From: a virus
Direction: 5' to 3' (one strand)
Virus record (IMG/VR): IMGVR_UViG_3300023208_000004
Coordinates: 100,098-164,097 of that record
Length of the DNA stretch: 64,000 nucleotides
The position numbers were made by a program, and so were the translations under genes. Shown here piece after piece: positions 1-9,935 of the stretch; within the stretch, counting starts at the first letter, position 1; each line of letters opens with the position of its first letter. The notes beneath the pieces were generated by a model. That model did not search any database. It was given only the letters and a program-made list of their open reading frames with translations, and had not been told where the DNA came from.

Positions 1-1454
1 ACGCTTTTATTAGTTGGGCGGTTAATAATTTTTATTTCATTAAAAATATCGGCCGGTTTTGTCTCTGATATTTTTGCGTCAATAATTCTAAACCCATCTA
101 CACCATCAAGAGAAACTTGATAAATTGGATTCGTAGTGTATTTAAATGTCGCAGAAAAAGCCTTTCCTCTAGTTGGGAATTCGTAATCGGAAGATAAGCA
201 TACAATGTTGGTCTTAAAAGATGGATTATAATATCCATAATTCGCATACAAATTCTGGCAACGGGTTCTTGAATCTGAACGCTCTCCAGCAACTATTTGT
301 GGCATTGTTTGGCCGTTTTCAATTATTAAATTCAGATAATCAGCCTGCTTTGGTTGTAGCGCGGCATATCTAATTGAGTCTGTAATGTCCACGTAGCTTG
401 CCTCATTTCTATCCAGAGTCGTATTGATTTCTTTACGAAATTTCGTTGACCAACTTTTATCATTTGAAAATTTAATTGTAGAATTTATTGTAAGAGCTGG
501 CTTGTTTAGTGTTTTTGATACATCTACTGGCTGATTCATTAGGGCGTCTATTGACGTATAACCGAATTGATTTACCCAAGACTGTAGAGCGTCATTGCAT
601 CTATTAAAACTTTGTCCATAGAGTGTCGAGAATCCGGCTTCTGCCTGTGCAAAAGAAAACCTACCAACCACAGTAATGTTTTCAGTAACATTGACTATAC
701 CATCTTCGCCCATGTCCAAAGAGCGGGCGACATTATGAGTAGATGTGCCGAGATTGCTCGGAGCCAACTCTTTCTTTTTCTCAAAACTGAAAGTGTTTTT
801 GAACAGGTCGTAATTTTCGGTGAAATAATTTTTGCTTGTGGAATAATCGGCATAATCGAGGAGCGCTCCAGTAAATCCGTAAAAACTAAATCCACTGATT
901 AAATTATCTGTTGTGAAAAGTCCAGACGCGACCTCTTGGGCTAAAGTTTTTGTAGATTTCTGCGAGTCTCCAGAGCGTAAGGTAAGGTTGAGAACGTGGG
1001 AATAACTTTTGCCGCCGTCTTCTTTCGTTTCAAAATTAAATGATTCCGAAAATTCATCTAGGTATTTATAATAACCAGTTATTGTGCTCTTTATTCCGGC
1101 GTAATATTTGTTTTCGCTGAATTCGCCCGTGTGAGAACCTAAAAAATCGCCGGTTTTCCTCACTTCTACAGTGGTTATGTATTTGCAGAATCTTATATTG
1201 TCTTCTTTGGTTTCTTGGGAGATAGGCGCAGAAAGGGAGACGATATTAATATCTCCTGAAAAAGCTCCGATTGCTTGGGAAATTGTTGATTTTAAATATG
1301 AGCTTAAATTCGCAGTATTAAATAGGTCTGTTCCATAAATTTCAAGGGTGAGGGTTTCTATTTCTCGATGTTGTAATGCGTTTCCAAGATATTCTTTTTT
1401 TGAAGAGTATCCTAATAATCCAGTATAGATTCCTTGATTTAGATTAAGTGGCAT
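1..1454 (-). CDS. Distal tail-region protein, N-terminal 484 codons (runs off window)
   Basis: The minus-strand frame is open from an ATG at 1454 to the left edge, so the C-terminus lies outside the window. It begins MPLNLNQGIYTGLLGYSSKK and has no long low-complexity stretches. It starts 8 bases after the tape measure stop, so it belongs to the same late transcript. In siphophages the genes after the tape measure encode distal tail, hub or baseplate components, which is the inferred role; I do not recognise the family. Short plus-strand frames inside it are shadows. Confidence 0.75.
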   Translation of the reverse strand, partial: MPLNLNQGIYTGLLGYSSKKEYLGNALQHREIETLTLEIYGTDLFNTANLSSYLKSTISQAIGAFSGDINIVSLSAPISQETKEDNIRFCKYITTVEVRKTGDFLGSHTGEFSENKYYAGIKSTITGYYKYLDEFSESFNFETKEDGGKSYSHVLNLTLRSGDSQKSTKTLAQEVASGLFTTDNLISGFSFYGFTGALLDYADYSTSKNYFTENYDLFKNTFSFEKKKELAPSNLGTSTHNVARSLDMGEDGIVNVTENITVVGRFSFAQAEAGFSTLYGQSFNRCNDALQSWVNQFGYTSIDALMNQPVDVSKTLNKPALTINSTIKFSNDKSWSTKFRKEINTTLDRNEASYVDITDSIRYAALQPKQADYLNLIIENGQTMPQIVAGERSDSRTRCQNLYANYGYYNPSFKTNIVCLSSDYEFPTRGKAFSATFKYTTNPIYQVSLDGVDGFRIIDAKISETKPADIFNEIKIINRPTNKS

Positions 1455-1462
1455 TTTTTATT

Positions 1463-4400
1463 TTATGCTGTAACTGTTGCTGGAGTTGGTTCTCCGAACT
1501 TAGAAGAAAACTTACTATAAAGCTGATTATAAATCATTTCTCCAAATTCTTCTTTATTATCTTCAAATTTTTCTGACAATAAAGAAACCAAAGCTTCATC
1601 TCCAGTTAGATTAAATCCAATATCTAAAAATAACTTTGTGTCTGGTTGAACAGCGCTCAAGTTAGGATTACCACTGTCATTGGTGCTCGGAGTAGGATTA
1701 CCACTGTCATTGGTGCTCGGAGATTTTCTATTTTTATTAAGGATTTCCTTAATGTAGCCGTTTATTTCTTTTAGTTGCGTATTTAGAGAATCTCGTTCTG
1801 TGGAATTAGAAGATACGTTTACCTTTCTGTAAAGTATGTCTCTACGTTTTTCTAACCTTTGTAAAGCGATATTGTCTTCTTCAGTAAGTCCGGCCCGACC
1901 TAGGGCTACGCCTCTAAGCGCATTAATGCTTTTTATTTCTTTTTCAGTTCCTGTCATTTTTTGATATGCAACATCAGCCGGTGTAGGGACTCCTTCTGGT
2001 AAAAACGAAGGAAAAAGTGAAGAAATTATCATGCCCCCCAGCGAGGAATGAGCAGCAGCAATACGCGCGTAGTCCATCTTTGAAAATTCCCTTTTTCCAT
2101 CATCTTCTGGAAGACTGTTTGCAAAATTTTCTGCTTCTTTAAGTTTTGGATTTGGTTTATTTTCACCACCCCTTAACGCGGCCGATTTTATTTCATTTAT
2201 CAACTTAATTTGATTTTCTAAAGATTTATTATGAGCATTCCAAAGCGCAACTGTTTGTGCGGCAGCCGTTCTTAAATCTGTGAAATTAGTTTTCAATCCT
2301 TGCGATTCATTCGCTATTTCCCTAAAACGCGCAAGTGCATCGGCTATATTTGTGTCTAATTGTTGTTTTGCAAATTTTGGAGAAAGGACTTTTTCAAGCT
2401 CGTTTGCAATAGCAGAAGGCAAAACCTGTATTCCCTTTGCTATTGAAGATATATCATCCGGCATTTTATCTGATTTTAGTTCTTTGTTAATTTGCTCTTT
2501 CGCAATAAGCCCAGTCTTTGATTTTGCAGACATAAGTTCTTCTATGGCTCCGAGAATAGCCCCCCTCTTTTGCGGGTCTTTCGTGCGAGATAAAGCTCTT
2601 TCTAATGAAAGGACTTGAGTCCTAATATCTTTATTTAGCGATTTTTCAAGGCCAACAGCCGCGATTTGCCTCAAACCTGCGCCTGACTTTCCTCCCAAAT
2701 AATCGGTGCCAAGCATTTTTTGTAAATTTTGTCCAAGCTTTAAGGCTCCACGTCCACTACGAATGTCATTATTTCCTAAAATGAAAGAGCTTGCTCCACG
2801 GGCTATATTTGTATTTAATTCTCTTGCCTCGTCAGGGTTTGAGAAAGAAGAAGCTCCACCTCTAAAAGCGAGTCTTTGATTTTTGTCATATGAAAAATTT
2901 GAAATTTTAATTGCGTCAGCAGCCTTTCTGAATTCGTCTCTCATTTCGTCATTGTTTATTTTTTCTAAGATTTTATTTGCATAAATTCTTTCTTCTTTAG
3001 ATATTTGATTCCCCCTCATCAAGTCATCTAAACTTCGTTTCATAATGTTTGTTGAATTCATTATTTCTGTTGTGTTGCCTCTTTTCATTATCCCTTGAAA
3101 CATATTTGACACTATATCAGTTATATGGGTTTTATCTGTATTTATGGATACCTCTTCTTCTTTTCCGGTTTTTGGATTTTTTCTTTTGGTTTTTGTTTCT
3201 GATTCAATATCTAAACTAGAAACAGCCTCGCTCAATGTTTTTTTAAACATTTGTCCAATATTGTTGATTGCCGTTTCTTTAGTTTCAAATTCTCTTACGA
3301 ACCTTTCTCCAGTAAATGATGAAGCATAATCTATCCCAATACGTCTGTCAGTGAGAGAGGAGTCTATCTTTCGTAAAAATCCAGCTTTTATAGAAGAACG
3401 ATAGTCTTTAATTGCTTTAGTAAGCAGTTCTTGTTCTGCGTTTACTAGAGATTTTTTTATTCTATTCTTTTTTATTTCTTCTGTTTCATTAGCTAATGAT
3501 TCATTAACATTTCTTGCTGTGATTGCTAGAGCTTTTATCGCTGAAGTAAGAATAGAAAATTGTAGTGGGTCATTCCCCCCCAATTGAGAAAGAAATATGG
3601 CATGAGCTTTTCCAAAAATAGATTCTAATTTTTTTAAACTTTCTGTTCGTTGTCCTTCTGTTTCGAAATTTAAAGAATCAGAAGTAAAACTATCAAGCTT
3701 TCCTTTTTGCTCTTCATCCATAGACAGCAAAACTCCTTTTGCGTATGAATTAACATTTAATTCTGCCGCACTCCTACCACGACCAGAGTCAAAAAATATA
3801 TTTTTATTATTTTTATAAATCTCCGCATATTTCGAAGCCGTCTCAAATTGCGAACGTTCTTTGTCAGACTTTTCTCGAAATTCTTCTATAACTTTTACTT
3901 TTTCTTTTTCTGATGTTGTATCTTGTAATTTTTTAGCTAAGCCTGCCCCACCAAGAGTAATCATATCCCTGAGCGTCGCTGAAAGTTTGCGTTTCACATT
4001 GTTTAAACTCTCCGCATCTGCATTATCTGAAGATAGAATTTCATTTTGTTTAGAAAGCAACTGAAGATATTTATCACCTTCTTGTGAAATTTTCTTATCG
4101 GTTTCGATTTTTGATTCAAGAGTTTTTATTTTGTAAGTTGCATCTCTTAGGCTTTTTTGATAAATTTCATAAACATTTATTATACCTATTGTTAAACCAG
4201 CTAATATCCCAATTGGCCCCGGCAAAGCCATCATAACTTGCGCCGAAGTCATCATTGCATTTCCAAGTTCTTGTGTCCTTTCTTTAAGAGGATTTGTATT
4301 ATCCATTAAAGAAGAAGCCATTGAGACAGCGCTTGATGCGGCAAACCCGCCTCCAGTTGCATAACTTTTCCATTTTTCTACCGCCCCCTTTCTTGAAAGA

Positions 4401-7400
4401 CTTTTTTCAACATCTCTAACTTGAGTTCTAGTTTCTACTATCTCTTTTCTTTTTGCTACCATTTTCGCTTCTGCTAATTGTCTTTGACTTTCTGCATTGT
4501 TAAAATCTGCGCGAGTAACTGATGCTGCTCTGGCTTGTAAAGCTGCATGGCGCTCATCTTTAGCTTTATGAAAGGCTCCCCTACTTTCTATAACTTTTTT
4601 ATTTAACATTTCTAAACTGTCTTTTAATTTTTGAGTGCCATCAAGTAGCCCTTTTACGTTCCCTAAAGAATTGACAAACATAGTCAAACCAAACAAACCA
4701 GACGCTCCAACGCCCCCAATTAACCCATCATCTGCGAAATTCGGAATAAAACCTTTTGCCCTTCCAGCATTTCTTGGGTCAAGACCCTTGCTTAAATAAC
4801 GATTTATTCCTTGATATCCACCAATGGGTTCGTCCCTTTTATTGGCGACTCCAATTCCGAGTGGATTACCAGTTGAAATTAATTTCTTATTAGAGAATGC
4901 ATAAATTTGAGAATATGGGAGTCCAGATTGTTTTTTCTCTCTGTTTATCGCTTCAGAAACTCCGAAGCTTGGGATATAACCAAAACTTAAAGATGGAACA
5001 TTTTTTATTCCAGCAATTTGAGCAAGAGTAAACCTATGATTTCCGTCGGAAATTTCTCTATGATTTTCTGGAAAATCTCGCACGGAAATAGGATTCTTTT
5101 TTAAAAATTGATAAAGCTTTTTTTTGTTTGTTTTAGAAGAAAATAATTCTCCAATGCCAGATTTTGTAATCTCACCATCATAATCAAAGCCTATATAAGA
5201 TAACAAGTTTTTCAAACCTTCAGTATGTGGACGATTAGCTTGAGATAGTGTTCCTCCAGACTCAAGGAGCTTTTTTATATTAAAAACTTTTGAAAAACTA
5301 GGAATAAATCCACGAGAAAAAGGAATAAACAAAGAGCCAGATAATCCCCTCGTCTTAAATAAATTACCGTCTCCTTCAGCAAATGGAGCCTTGATTCCAG
5401 TAAATTTTTGGGCTCTTAAAATATTAGTTAATTCGCGGCCCGCCAGTTGGATAAGTTGTAATTGTTCCTCGCCAGAAGCATTTTTAATTTTTGCTGCCAG
5501 ACCTTTTGGTAACATATGTTCGTATTTTTTATATAAACGAACAATATCAGAGTATTTCCCTAGTTCAAGAATTTTATCTGTCTCAGACAGTTTTTGAGAA
5601 ATGACATTTTTGTTATAAAGTTTGGCGATTTTTTCATTATCAGTAAAATTACCTTGTCCTATGACGGCGACCAATTTATTAGCGACTCCAATAGAATTTC
5701 TTCCCAGATTTTCAGGAAGAGTTGGGCGACCAGAGCGAGTTCCTCTAAAAACTGTTGGGCCGCTTGTATCAGGGGTAAAACCACCCGCCAAACTTAATAA
5801 CCCTTGATTATGGCCGTATTTTTTCGCAAACTTTTTGGCGGACTTAACGAATTGTTCCATATACTGTGGGTCCGATTCTTTAACGCCTTTCTTCGCTAAA
5901 ACCTCTTTCAGCCAACGGCTTTGAAAGACGTTTCTTCCCTTGAAGATTAAATCTTGAGCAAAATTTGGAATATAGCCCAAAGATTTCATTATTCCTCCAC
6001 GATGGGAGTCGGCGTGGATTAGCGTAGCAGTAATTTCAGATTTACCTAACCTAGCAATTGCTTGGATATTTGCAATGGCGTCGTCATTTAAGTGATATTC
6101 GCCGCCCTGCTTTTCTTGTAGTCTTTTTAATAATAGGGCTTTTTTTTGTGCTGAATTTAATTTTGTATAACCGGGAGAATTTTTCCCTCCAGTATTTTTA
6201 ATACGACCAATAGAGTTTATTCTAAGGTCATTAAACATATCTCCAACGCCGATTACCTTCTTAGGGAATAGACCAAGTTTAGTAAGACGATTAACAATTG
6301 CGGCCCTGTTTTCTTTTGAGCTTCTTGCTGTTAGGACTTCTACTTGTTTTCCAATCAAGCCCTCTCCATGAGGTGTTAGTTTAGAGCTAGGATGAAATAT
6401 AGATTTTTCAGGAGTAAATGTGTCCGCATAGCCGACTTCTGGCCCATAGGTTAAAAGAGTTTCGTCCAAGTCCTGAAATACTCTTTGAGCAAAATTCGGG
6501 ATATGACCCAAAGAAGCTAACCCAATTCTAAAATTTGTATAGTTTCCATAGGCTCCTGCATTTTCTGAACTTTTCTCGAAAGATTTTGTATTGAAGCCAT
6601 GTTTATCAAGAAAGCTCCTTACGAATTTTATACTGCCAAATTGCGCCCTGCTATTTAATTCTTCGTCGGCGTTGAAACTCGGCATATCAATACGGATTTG
6701 CTTGTAGCCCATTTTCTTGAGCATACCCATATTCACTTTGAAAGCTTGATAAGCGTCTTTTGCGTTTCTAATGGTTCTTAGGTCTATATAAGCTGGCCTG
6801 TTAGCGGCACTTGTCTCTCTTGAACCGAACTTTGTTTGTCCGTAAACGGCTTTGAGCCCAGAGACTAACTTGGAGTTTATTTTTGTTCCAAAGTCTGCGG
6901 TTAGCTTTGTAGAATAAGAGTATGCGCTAACTCCTCTGTTTGCTATGCCTCCACCAGCTTGAAAAAACATACTACCTAAGCTTTGGTCAATTCCAGATTC
7001 TACATTTGACAAATTAGGATTTGTATATGAACGAACTATATTTGGGCGGCGCTGCGCTTGTCTGATAAAATTAGATAGCTCATCTGCACCTAAAGTTCCC
7101 CTGCGGCCTATTGTTGGAACTCTCACTCCTAATTTAGATGCTGCGTATAAGAACAACTCGTCCGATAAGCCAATTCCTTCTTTTAATTTTTCGAGAATAC
7201 TTTGTCCATTTGGCAAATTAGCACAGGCTTGTGTTACTTTTTCTATAGTTTTTTGAGAAGCGAAATTAGGGATATAACCGCTTGCTGCGAGCATTGGCGC
7301 TCTTGAAGATTTATTTAACAAACTAAGACTCGATACTCCCAGTCTGTCTTTTAGAATTTTAGCCGCCATGCTTTTTCTTGCGTCGTCAGAGTCGGAAGAT

Positions 7401-9898
7401 TTGAACTCGGCTTTTCTTCCAATAGGCAAAGGAAGACCTAATGGACTTTTAAAAATCTTTGATAGTTGAGCGGGGATAGCCGCTATATCAAAATCCCCCC
7501 CGCTTGTAGTTCCGGCCACTTTTTCTCCAAATGCCAATCTCATCCCTGACTCGAAAACACCACCAACAACTGACTGGACCGCACCGAGAAGTCCCTTAGA
7601 CTCGTTCATAGCTCTATGCATGGCTTTTGAAGCCGTAGCTTGGGATATGGCGGGACCAAAAGTGCCAGCAAATCCAGCAACTTGATTTATTAAAAATTCA
7701 TTAATATTTTTATTTAAATCAATAGGAGGATATACCGAATCTGGACTAAATCCAAATACCCCGAATGGTAATAAATGGCCACCAAGCCTTTTGATTCTCC
7801 TTCCTTGAATTGGGATTCGAGGTTTTGAATAAGAAAGCAAAGAATAATCGGAAACACTTAATGTCCTTATCGCCTCTGGAATATTTACTGATGATTTAGA
7901 TAAATCTTTCTCTGTTTGTTTTTCTTTCGTGCTTACGTATCCAGCTTGCGCTGCCTGTTCTGGTGTTATTTTTCCAATTCTTATTTGATGAGGAATTTGA
8001 AATTGATTAAATGTTTGTCCATTAATAGTATAAACATCTTTCGCAAAATTAGGAACCCACCCCCTCATGTATTTAGGAATAACCATCGAATCCCCACTAC
8101 GAGTAGGCATACCCATCGCTCTAAATTGAGCGCCGGTGATTTCCTTTTCGTGATTATTCATTATGAATGGGCGACCACCAATTGTTCCTTTACCCCATTG
8201 TGCCCTGACAGAAGAAGGAGCGCCCAATCTTCTAGCCGAAGCTTCTTCTATTGCAAAAGCTGGAACGTGACCAGCGGCAGAAGTTTTAGGAGCGCCAAAT
8301 AAATTTGTTACCGAAGTTCTAACTCCAGACTTAACCATTTGTAGAGCTATATCCTGCGCGACTTTTGCCTGAAAAGCTAAAAGAGAATTTTCATCTCTTA
8401 TACTCTGTAGAATTCTTTGATGCGCCTGTTCTACTGTCACAGTTCCTCGATTTATTTCTTTGAGAATTTCTGGATTCTTCTGAAGATAAAGAAGGACTTG
8501 TTGTTGTATTAATTGATAATCTTTTGCGGATTGATTGATTCCCATGAATTCTCTAAAAGAATCGCCAGCAAATCTTGTCAATTTTTCAAAAAGCTTCAAC
8601 ACTGTAAAAGTCAACAATTGGACGCCGGGACCGCTCAATAATTGCCCAAAAGATTTTAGAAATCCTTGAAAGATTTTGTCTCCAATTCCTTCTCCAATGG
8701 CAGAGTCTCCTATATTTTTCGCTAAATCTCCAAATGTATCCAAACCCCCTTTAAGGGTCGGAGAAAGGGTAATATTTCCCACGTTTGCCGCTGCTCTTGT
8801 AAAGTTATTTAATGTTTGAGTGAGTTTGGCGGAAATTGTTTGATTTAACTTATTATTTCTGTCTATCGCGTCATCAACTGTATTATTGGCGGTTTTAAGA
8901 GCTGAATCGTAAACGCTTACTCCATTGCCTAAGTCTTGCAGAACAGCTTTCAAAATGTTAATTTGATAAACCCCACCAACAGTTTCAGCAATTGAAGACC
9001 TTTGAGAACCGCTTAGATTGTCATATTGTCTAGCTAGACTTTTTAGAACATCAATTAACGGCAGCGCATTTCCAGAAGCGTCTTTAGTAGCTATTCCAAC
9101 TTCTTGTAATTGAGAAATCACCTCTGGACGTTGCAAACGAGTAAAAATAGTCTTAAAAGAGTTACCAATAACAGCACCACCGCGAGCCGTAGTCTGTTGC
9201 GCTGTAGTAATTAAGGCAATAGTTTCATTTAGCGAAATGTTCGCTTCACTGGCCGAACTACCCACGCGTTTTATACCTTCCGCTAAATCTCCAGCGCTTA
9301 CAGAAAATCTAGCGTCAACAGTTGCCAATCTATTAACAAGTTCGATAGCTGTTAAGGACTCTGTATTAAAAGAGTTAAGTGCGGCAGTAATAGAAGCAAC
9401 GGCATCTGCATAATCAACGCCAGATAATCTACTTAAAATCAAAGAAGCCCTAGTCCTTTCCAATGTTTCAGCAGCAGACAAGCCCTGTCTCGAAAATTCT
9501 TGAGCAGCTTTCGCCGCGTTCCCAAATGATGTAGCGGTATTGTTAGCTACTTCAAAAAGCCCAGTAGAGAATCTACTTAGTTCTTTCTGTGACAAATTAA
9601 GAATGGCATTGATGTCTGAAAGACTTTTTTCTACTTCAATTGTAGAACCAAGCAACTTATCAAATGCAATTTTTACAGCGGCAATTGCTCCAGCAGAAGC
9701 TCCGAACGCGATAACACGAGCGTTAGACGCTTCAAGAGATTTTGAGAACTCAGAGGCTTTTCCAGTGATTTTTCCTAGAGGCTGGTCAATTCCAGCGACA
9801 TTCAATGAGCCAAGTCTCCTTGGCCTATTTAAAGCCCTATCTATGACCTGTTCCAGCGGCCTTGGGTCACCACCCACTGTAAGAATAATATCTGGCAT
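1463..9898 (-). CDS. Tail tape measure protein, multi-domain, 2811 aa
   Basis: This is the longest gene in the window, at the tape-measure position: after the tail tube and two or three small chaperone-position genes, before the distal tail gene. Residues 50-400 resemble the TP901-type tape measure core (alternating Ala/Ser-rich helices, TTARGGAVIGNSFKTIFTR near 240). Unusually, residues 540-1720 are not coiled coil. Globular segments are separated by eight copies of a G(F/Y/H/W)(I/V)PNFA-like motif near residues 542, 612, 873, 1131, 1307, 1530, 1639 and 1715. One segment (1137-1220) has HAD-phosphatase motifs, DLDET, LTAR and GVGDMFND. Another (about 1610-1635) carries a ParB-like DGNHR...VPSL motif. 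A hydrophobic stretch lies near 1885-1910, then long helical coiled coil. The C-terminus contains an exactly duplicated PSTNDSGNP. The tape measure role is confident; the embedded enzymes are inference. Confidence 0.93.
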   Translation of the reverse strand: MPDIILTVGGDPRPLEQVIDRALNRPRRLGSLNVAGIDQPLGKITGKASEFSKSLEASNARVIAFGASAGAIAAVKIAFDKLLGSTIEVEKSLSDINAILNLSQKELSRFSTGLFEVANNTATSFGNAAKAAQEFSRQGLSAAETLERTRASLILSRLSGVDYADAVASITAALNSFNTESLTAIELVNRLATVDARFSVSAGDLAEGIKRVGSSASEANISLNETIALITTAQQTTARGGAVIGNSFKTIFTRLQRPEVISQLQEVGIATKDASGNALPLIDVLKSLARQYDNLSGSQRSSIAETVGGVYQINILKAVLQDLGNGVSVYDSALKTANNTVDDAIDRNNKLNQTISAKLTQTLNNFTRAAANVGNITLSPTLKGGLDTFGDLAKNIGDSAIGEGIGDKIFQGFLKSFGQLLSGPGVQLLTFTVLKLFEKLTRFAGDSFREFMGINQSAKDYQLIQQQVLLYLQKNPEILKEINRGTVTVEQAHQRILQSIRDENSLLAFQAKVAQDIALQMVKSGVRTSVTNLFGAPKTSAAGHVPAFAIEEASARRLGAPSSVRAQWGKGTIGGRPFIMNNHEKEITGAQFRAMGMPTRSGDSMVIPKYMRGWVPNFAKDVYTINGQTFNQFQIPHQIRIGKITPEQAAQAGYVSTKEKQTEKDLSKSSVNIPEAIRTLSVSDYSLLSYSKPRIPIQGRRIKRLGGHLLPFGVFGFSPDSVYPPIDLNKNINEFLINQVAGFAGTFGPAISQATASKAMHRAMNESKGLLGAVQSVVGGVFESGMRLAFGEKVAGTTSGGDFDIAAIPAQLSKIFKSPLGLPLPIGRKAEFKSSDSDDARKSMAAKILKDRLGVSSLSLLNKSSRAPMLAASGYIPNFASQKTIEKVTQACANLPNGQSILEKLKEGIGLSDELFLYAASKLGVRVPTIGRRGTLGADELSNFIRQAQRRPNIVRSYTNPNLSNVESGIDQSLGSMFFQAGGGIANRGVSAYSYSTKLTADFGTKINSKLVSGLKAVYGQTKFGSRETSAANRPAYIDLRTIRNAKDAYQAFKVNMGMLKKMGYKQIRIDMPSFNADEELNSRAQFGSIKFVRSFLDKHGFNTKSFEKSSENAGAYGNYTNFRIGLASLGHIPNFAQRVFQDLDETLLTYGPEVGYADTFTPEKSIFHPSSKLTPHGEGLIGKQVEVLTARSSKENRAAIVNRLTKLGLFPKKVIGVGDMFNDLRINSIGRIKNTGGKNSPGYTKLNSAQKKALLLKRLQEKQGGEYHLNDDAIANIQAIARLGKSEITATLIHADSHRGGIMKSLGYIPNFAQDLIFKGRNVFQSRWLKEVLAKKGVKESDPQYMEQFVKSAKKFAKKYGHNQGLLSLAGGFTPDTSGPTVFRGTRSGRPTLPENLGRNSIGVANKLVAVIGQGNFTDNEKIAKLYNKNVISQKLSETDKILELGKYSDIVRLYKKYEHMLPKGLAAKIKNASGEEQLQLIQLAGRELTNILRAQKFTGIKAPFAEGDGNLFKTRGLSGSLFIPFSRGFIPSFSKVFNIKKLLESGGTLSQANRPHTEGLKNLLSYIGFDYDGEITKSGIGELFSSKTNKKKLYQFLKKNPISVRDFPENHREISDGNHRFTLAQIAGIKNVPSLSFGYIPSFGVSEAINREKKQSGLPYSQIYAFSNKKLISTGNPLGIGVANKRDEPIGGYQGINRYLSKGLDPRNAGRAKGFIPNFADDGLIGGVGASGLFGLTMFVNSLGNVKGLLDGTQKLKDSLEMLNKKVIESRGAFHKAKDERHAALQARAASVTRADFNNAESQRQLAEAKMVAKRKEIVETRTQVRDVEKSLSRKGAVEKWKSYATGGGFAASSAVSMASSLMDNTNPLKERTQELGNAMMTSAQVMMALPGPIGILAGLTIGIINVYEIYQKSLRDATYKIKTLESKIETDKKISQEGDKYLQLLSKQNEILSSDNADAESLNNVKRKLSATLRDMITLGGAGLAKKLQDTTSEKEKVKVIEEFREKSDKERSQFETASKYAEIYKNNKNIFFDSGRGRSAAELNVNSYAKGVLLSMDEEQKGKLDSFTSDSLNFETEGQRTESLKKLESIFGKAHAIFLSQLGGNDPLQFSILTSAIKALAITARNVNESLANETEEIKKNRIKKSLVNAEQELLTKAIKDYRSSIKAGFLRKIDSSLTDRRIGIDYASSFTGERFVREFETKETAINNIGQMFKKTLSEAVSSLDIESETKTKRKNPKTGKEEEVSINTDKTHITDIVSNMFQGIMKRGNTTEIMNSTNIMKRSLDDLMRGNQISKEERIYANKILEKINNDEMRDEFRKAADAIKISNFSYDKNQRLAFRGGASSFSNPDEARELNTNIARGASSFILGNNDIRSGRGALKLGQNLQKMLGTDYLGGKSGAGLRQIAAVGLEKSLNKDIRTQVLSLERALSRTKDPQKRGAILGAIEELMSAKSKTGLIAKEQINKELKSDKMPDDISSIAKGIQVLPSAIANELEKVLSPKFAKQQLDTNIADALARFREIANESQGLKTNFTDLRTAAAQTVALWNAHNKSLENQIKLINEIKSAALRGGENKPNPKLKEAENFANSLPEDDGKREFSKMDYARIAAAHSSLGGMIISSLFPSFLPEGVPTPADVAYQKMTGTEKEIKSINALRGVALGRAGLTEEDNIALQRLEKRRDILYRKVNVSSNSTERDSLNTQLKEINGYIKEILNKNRKSPSTNDSGNPTPSTNDSGNPNLSAVQPDTKLFLDIGFNLTGDEALVSLLSEKFEDNKEEFGEMIYNQLYSKFSSKFGEPTPATVTA
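1663..1722. repeat. Perfect 30-bp tandem duplication
   Basis: Units 1663-1692 and 1693-1722 are identical and in frame within the tape measure gene. They encode a doubled Pro-Ser-Thr-Asn-Asp-Ser-Gly-Asn-Pro linker near its C-terminus. This looks like a recent slippage or duplication. Confidence 0.9.
4735..8275 (-). repeat. Dispersed GxIPNFA peptide-motif repeats inside the tape measure gene
   Basis: Eight degenerate copies encode G(F/Y/H/W)(I/V)P(N/S/A)F(A/S/G), at about 8255-8275, 8041-8063, 7261-7282, 6488-6508, 5957-5978, 5291-5313, 4963-4983 and 4735-4755. Spacing is irregular (about 70-260 residues). They punctuate otherwise unrelated globular segments, like linkers or processing sites. 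Confidence 0.85.
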
Positions 9899-9935
9899 AA
9901 ACCTATCCTAGTTCCTATTAAAATATTACACTTAA

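Noticed and set aside
7916-8302. 128-codon plus-strand frame inside the tape measure gene
   Set aside because: Antisense to continuous coding sequence; no initiation signals.
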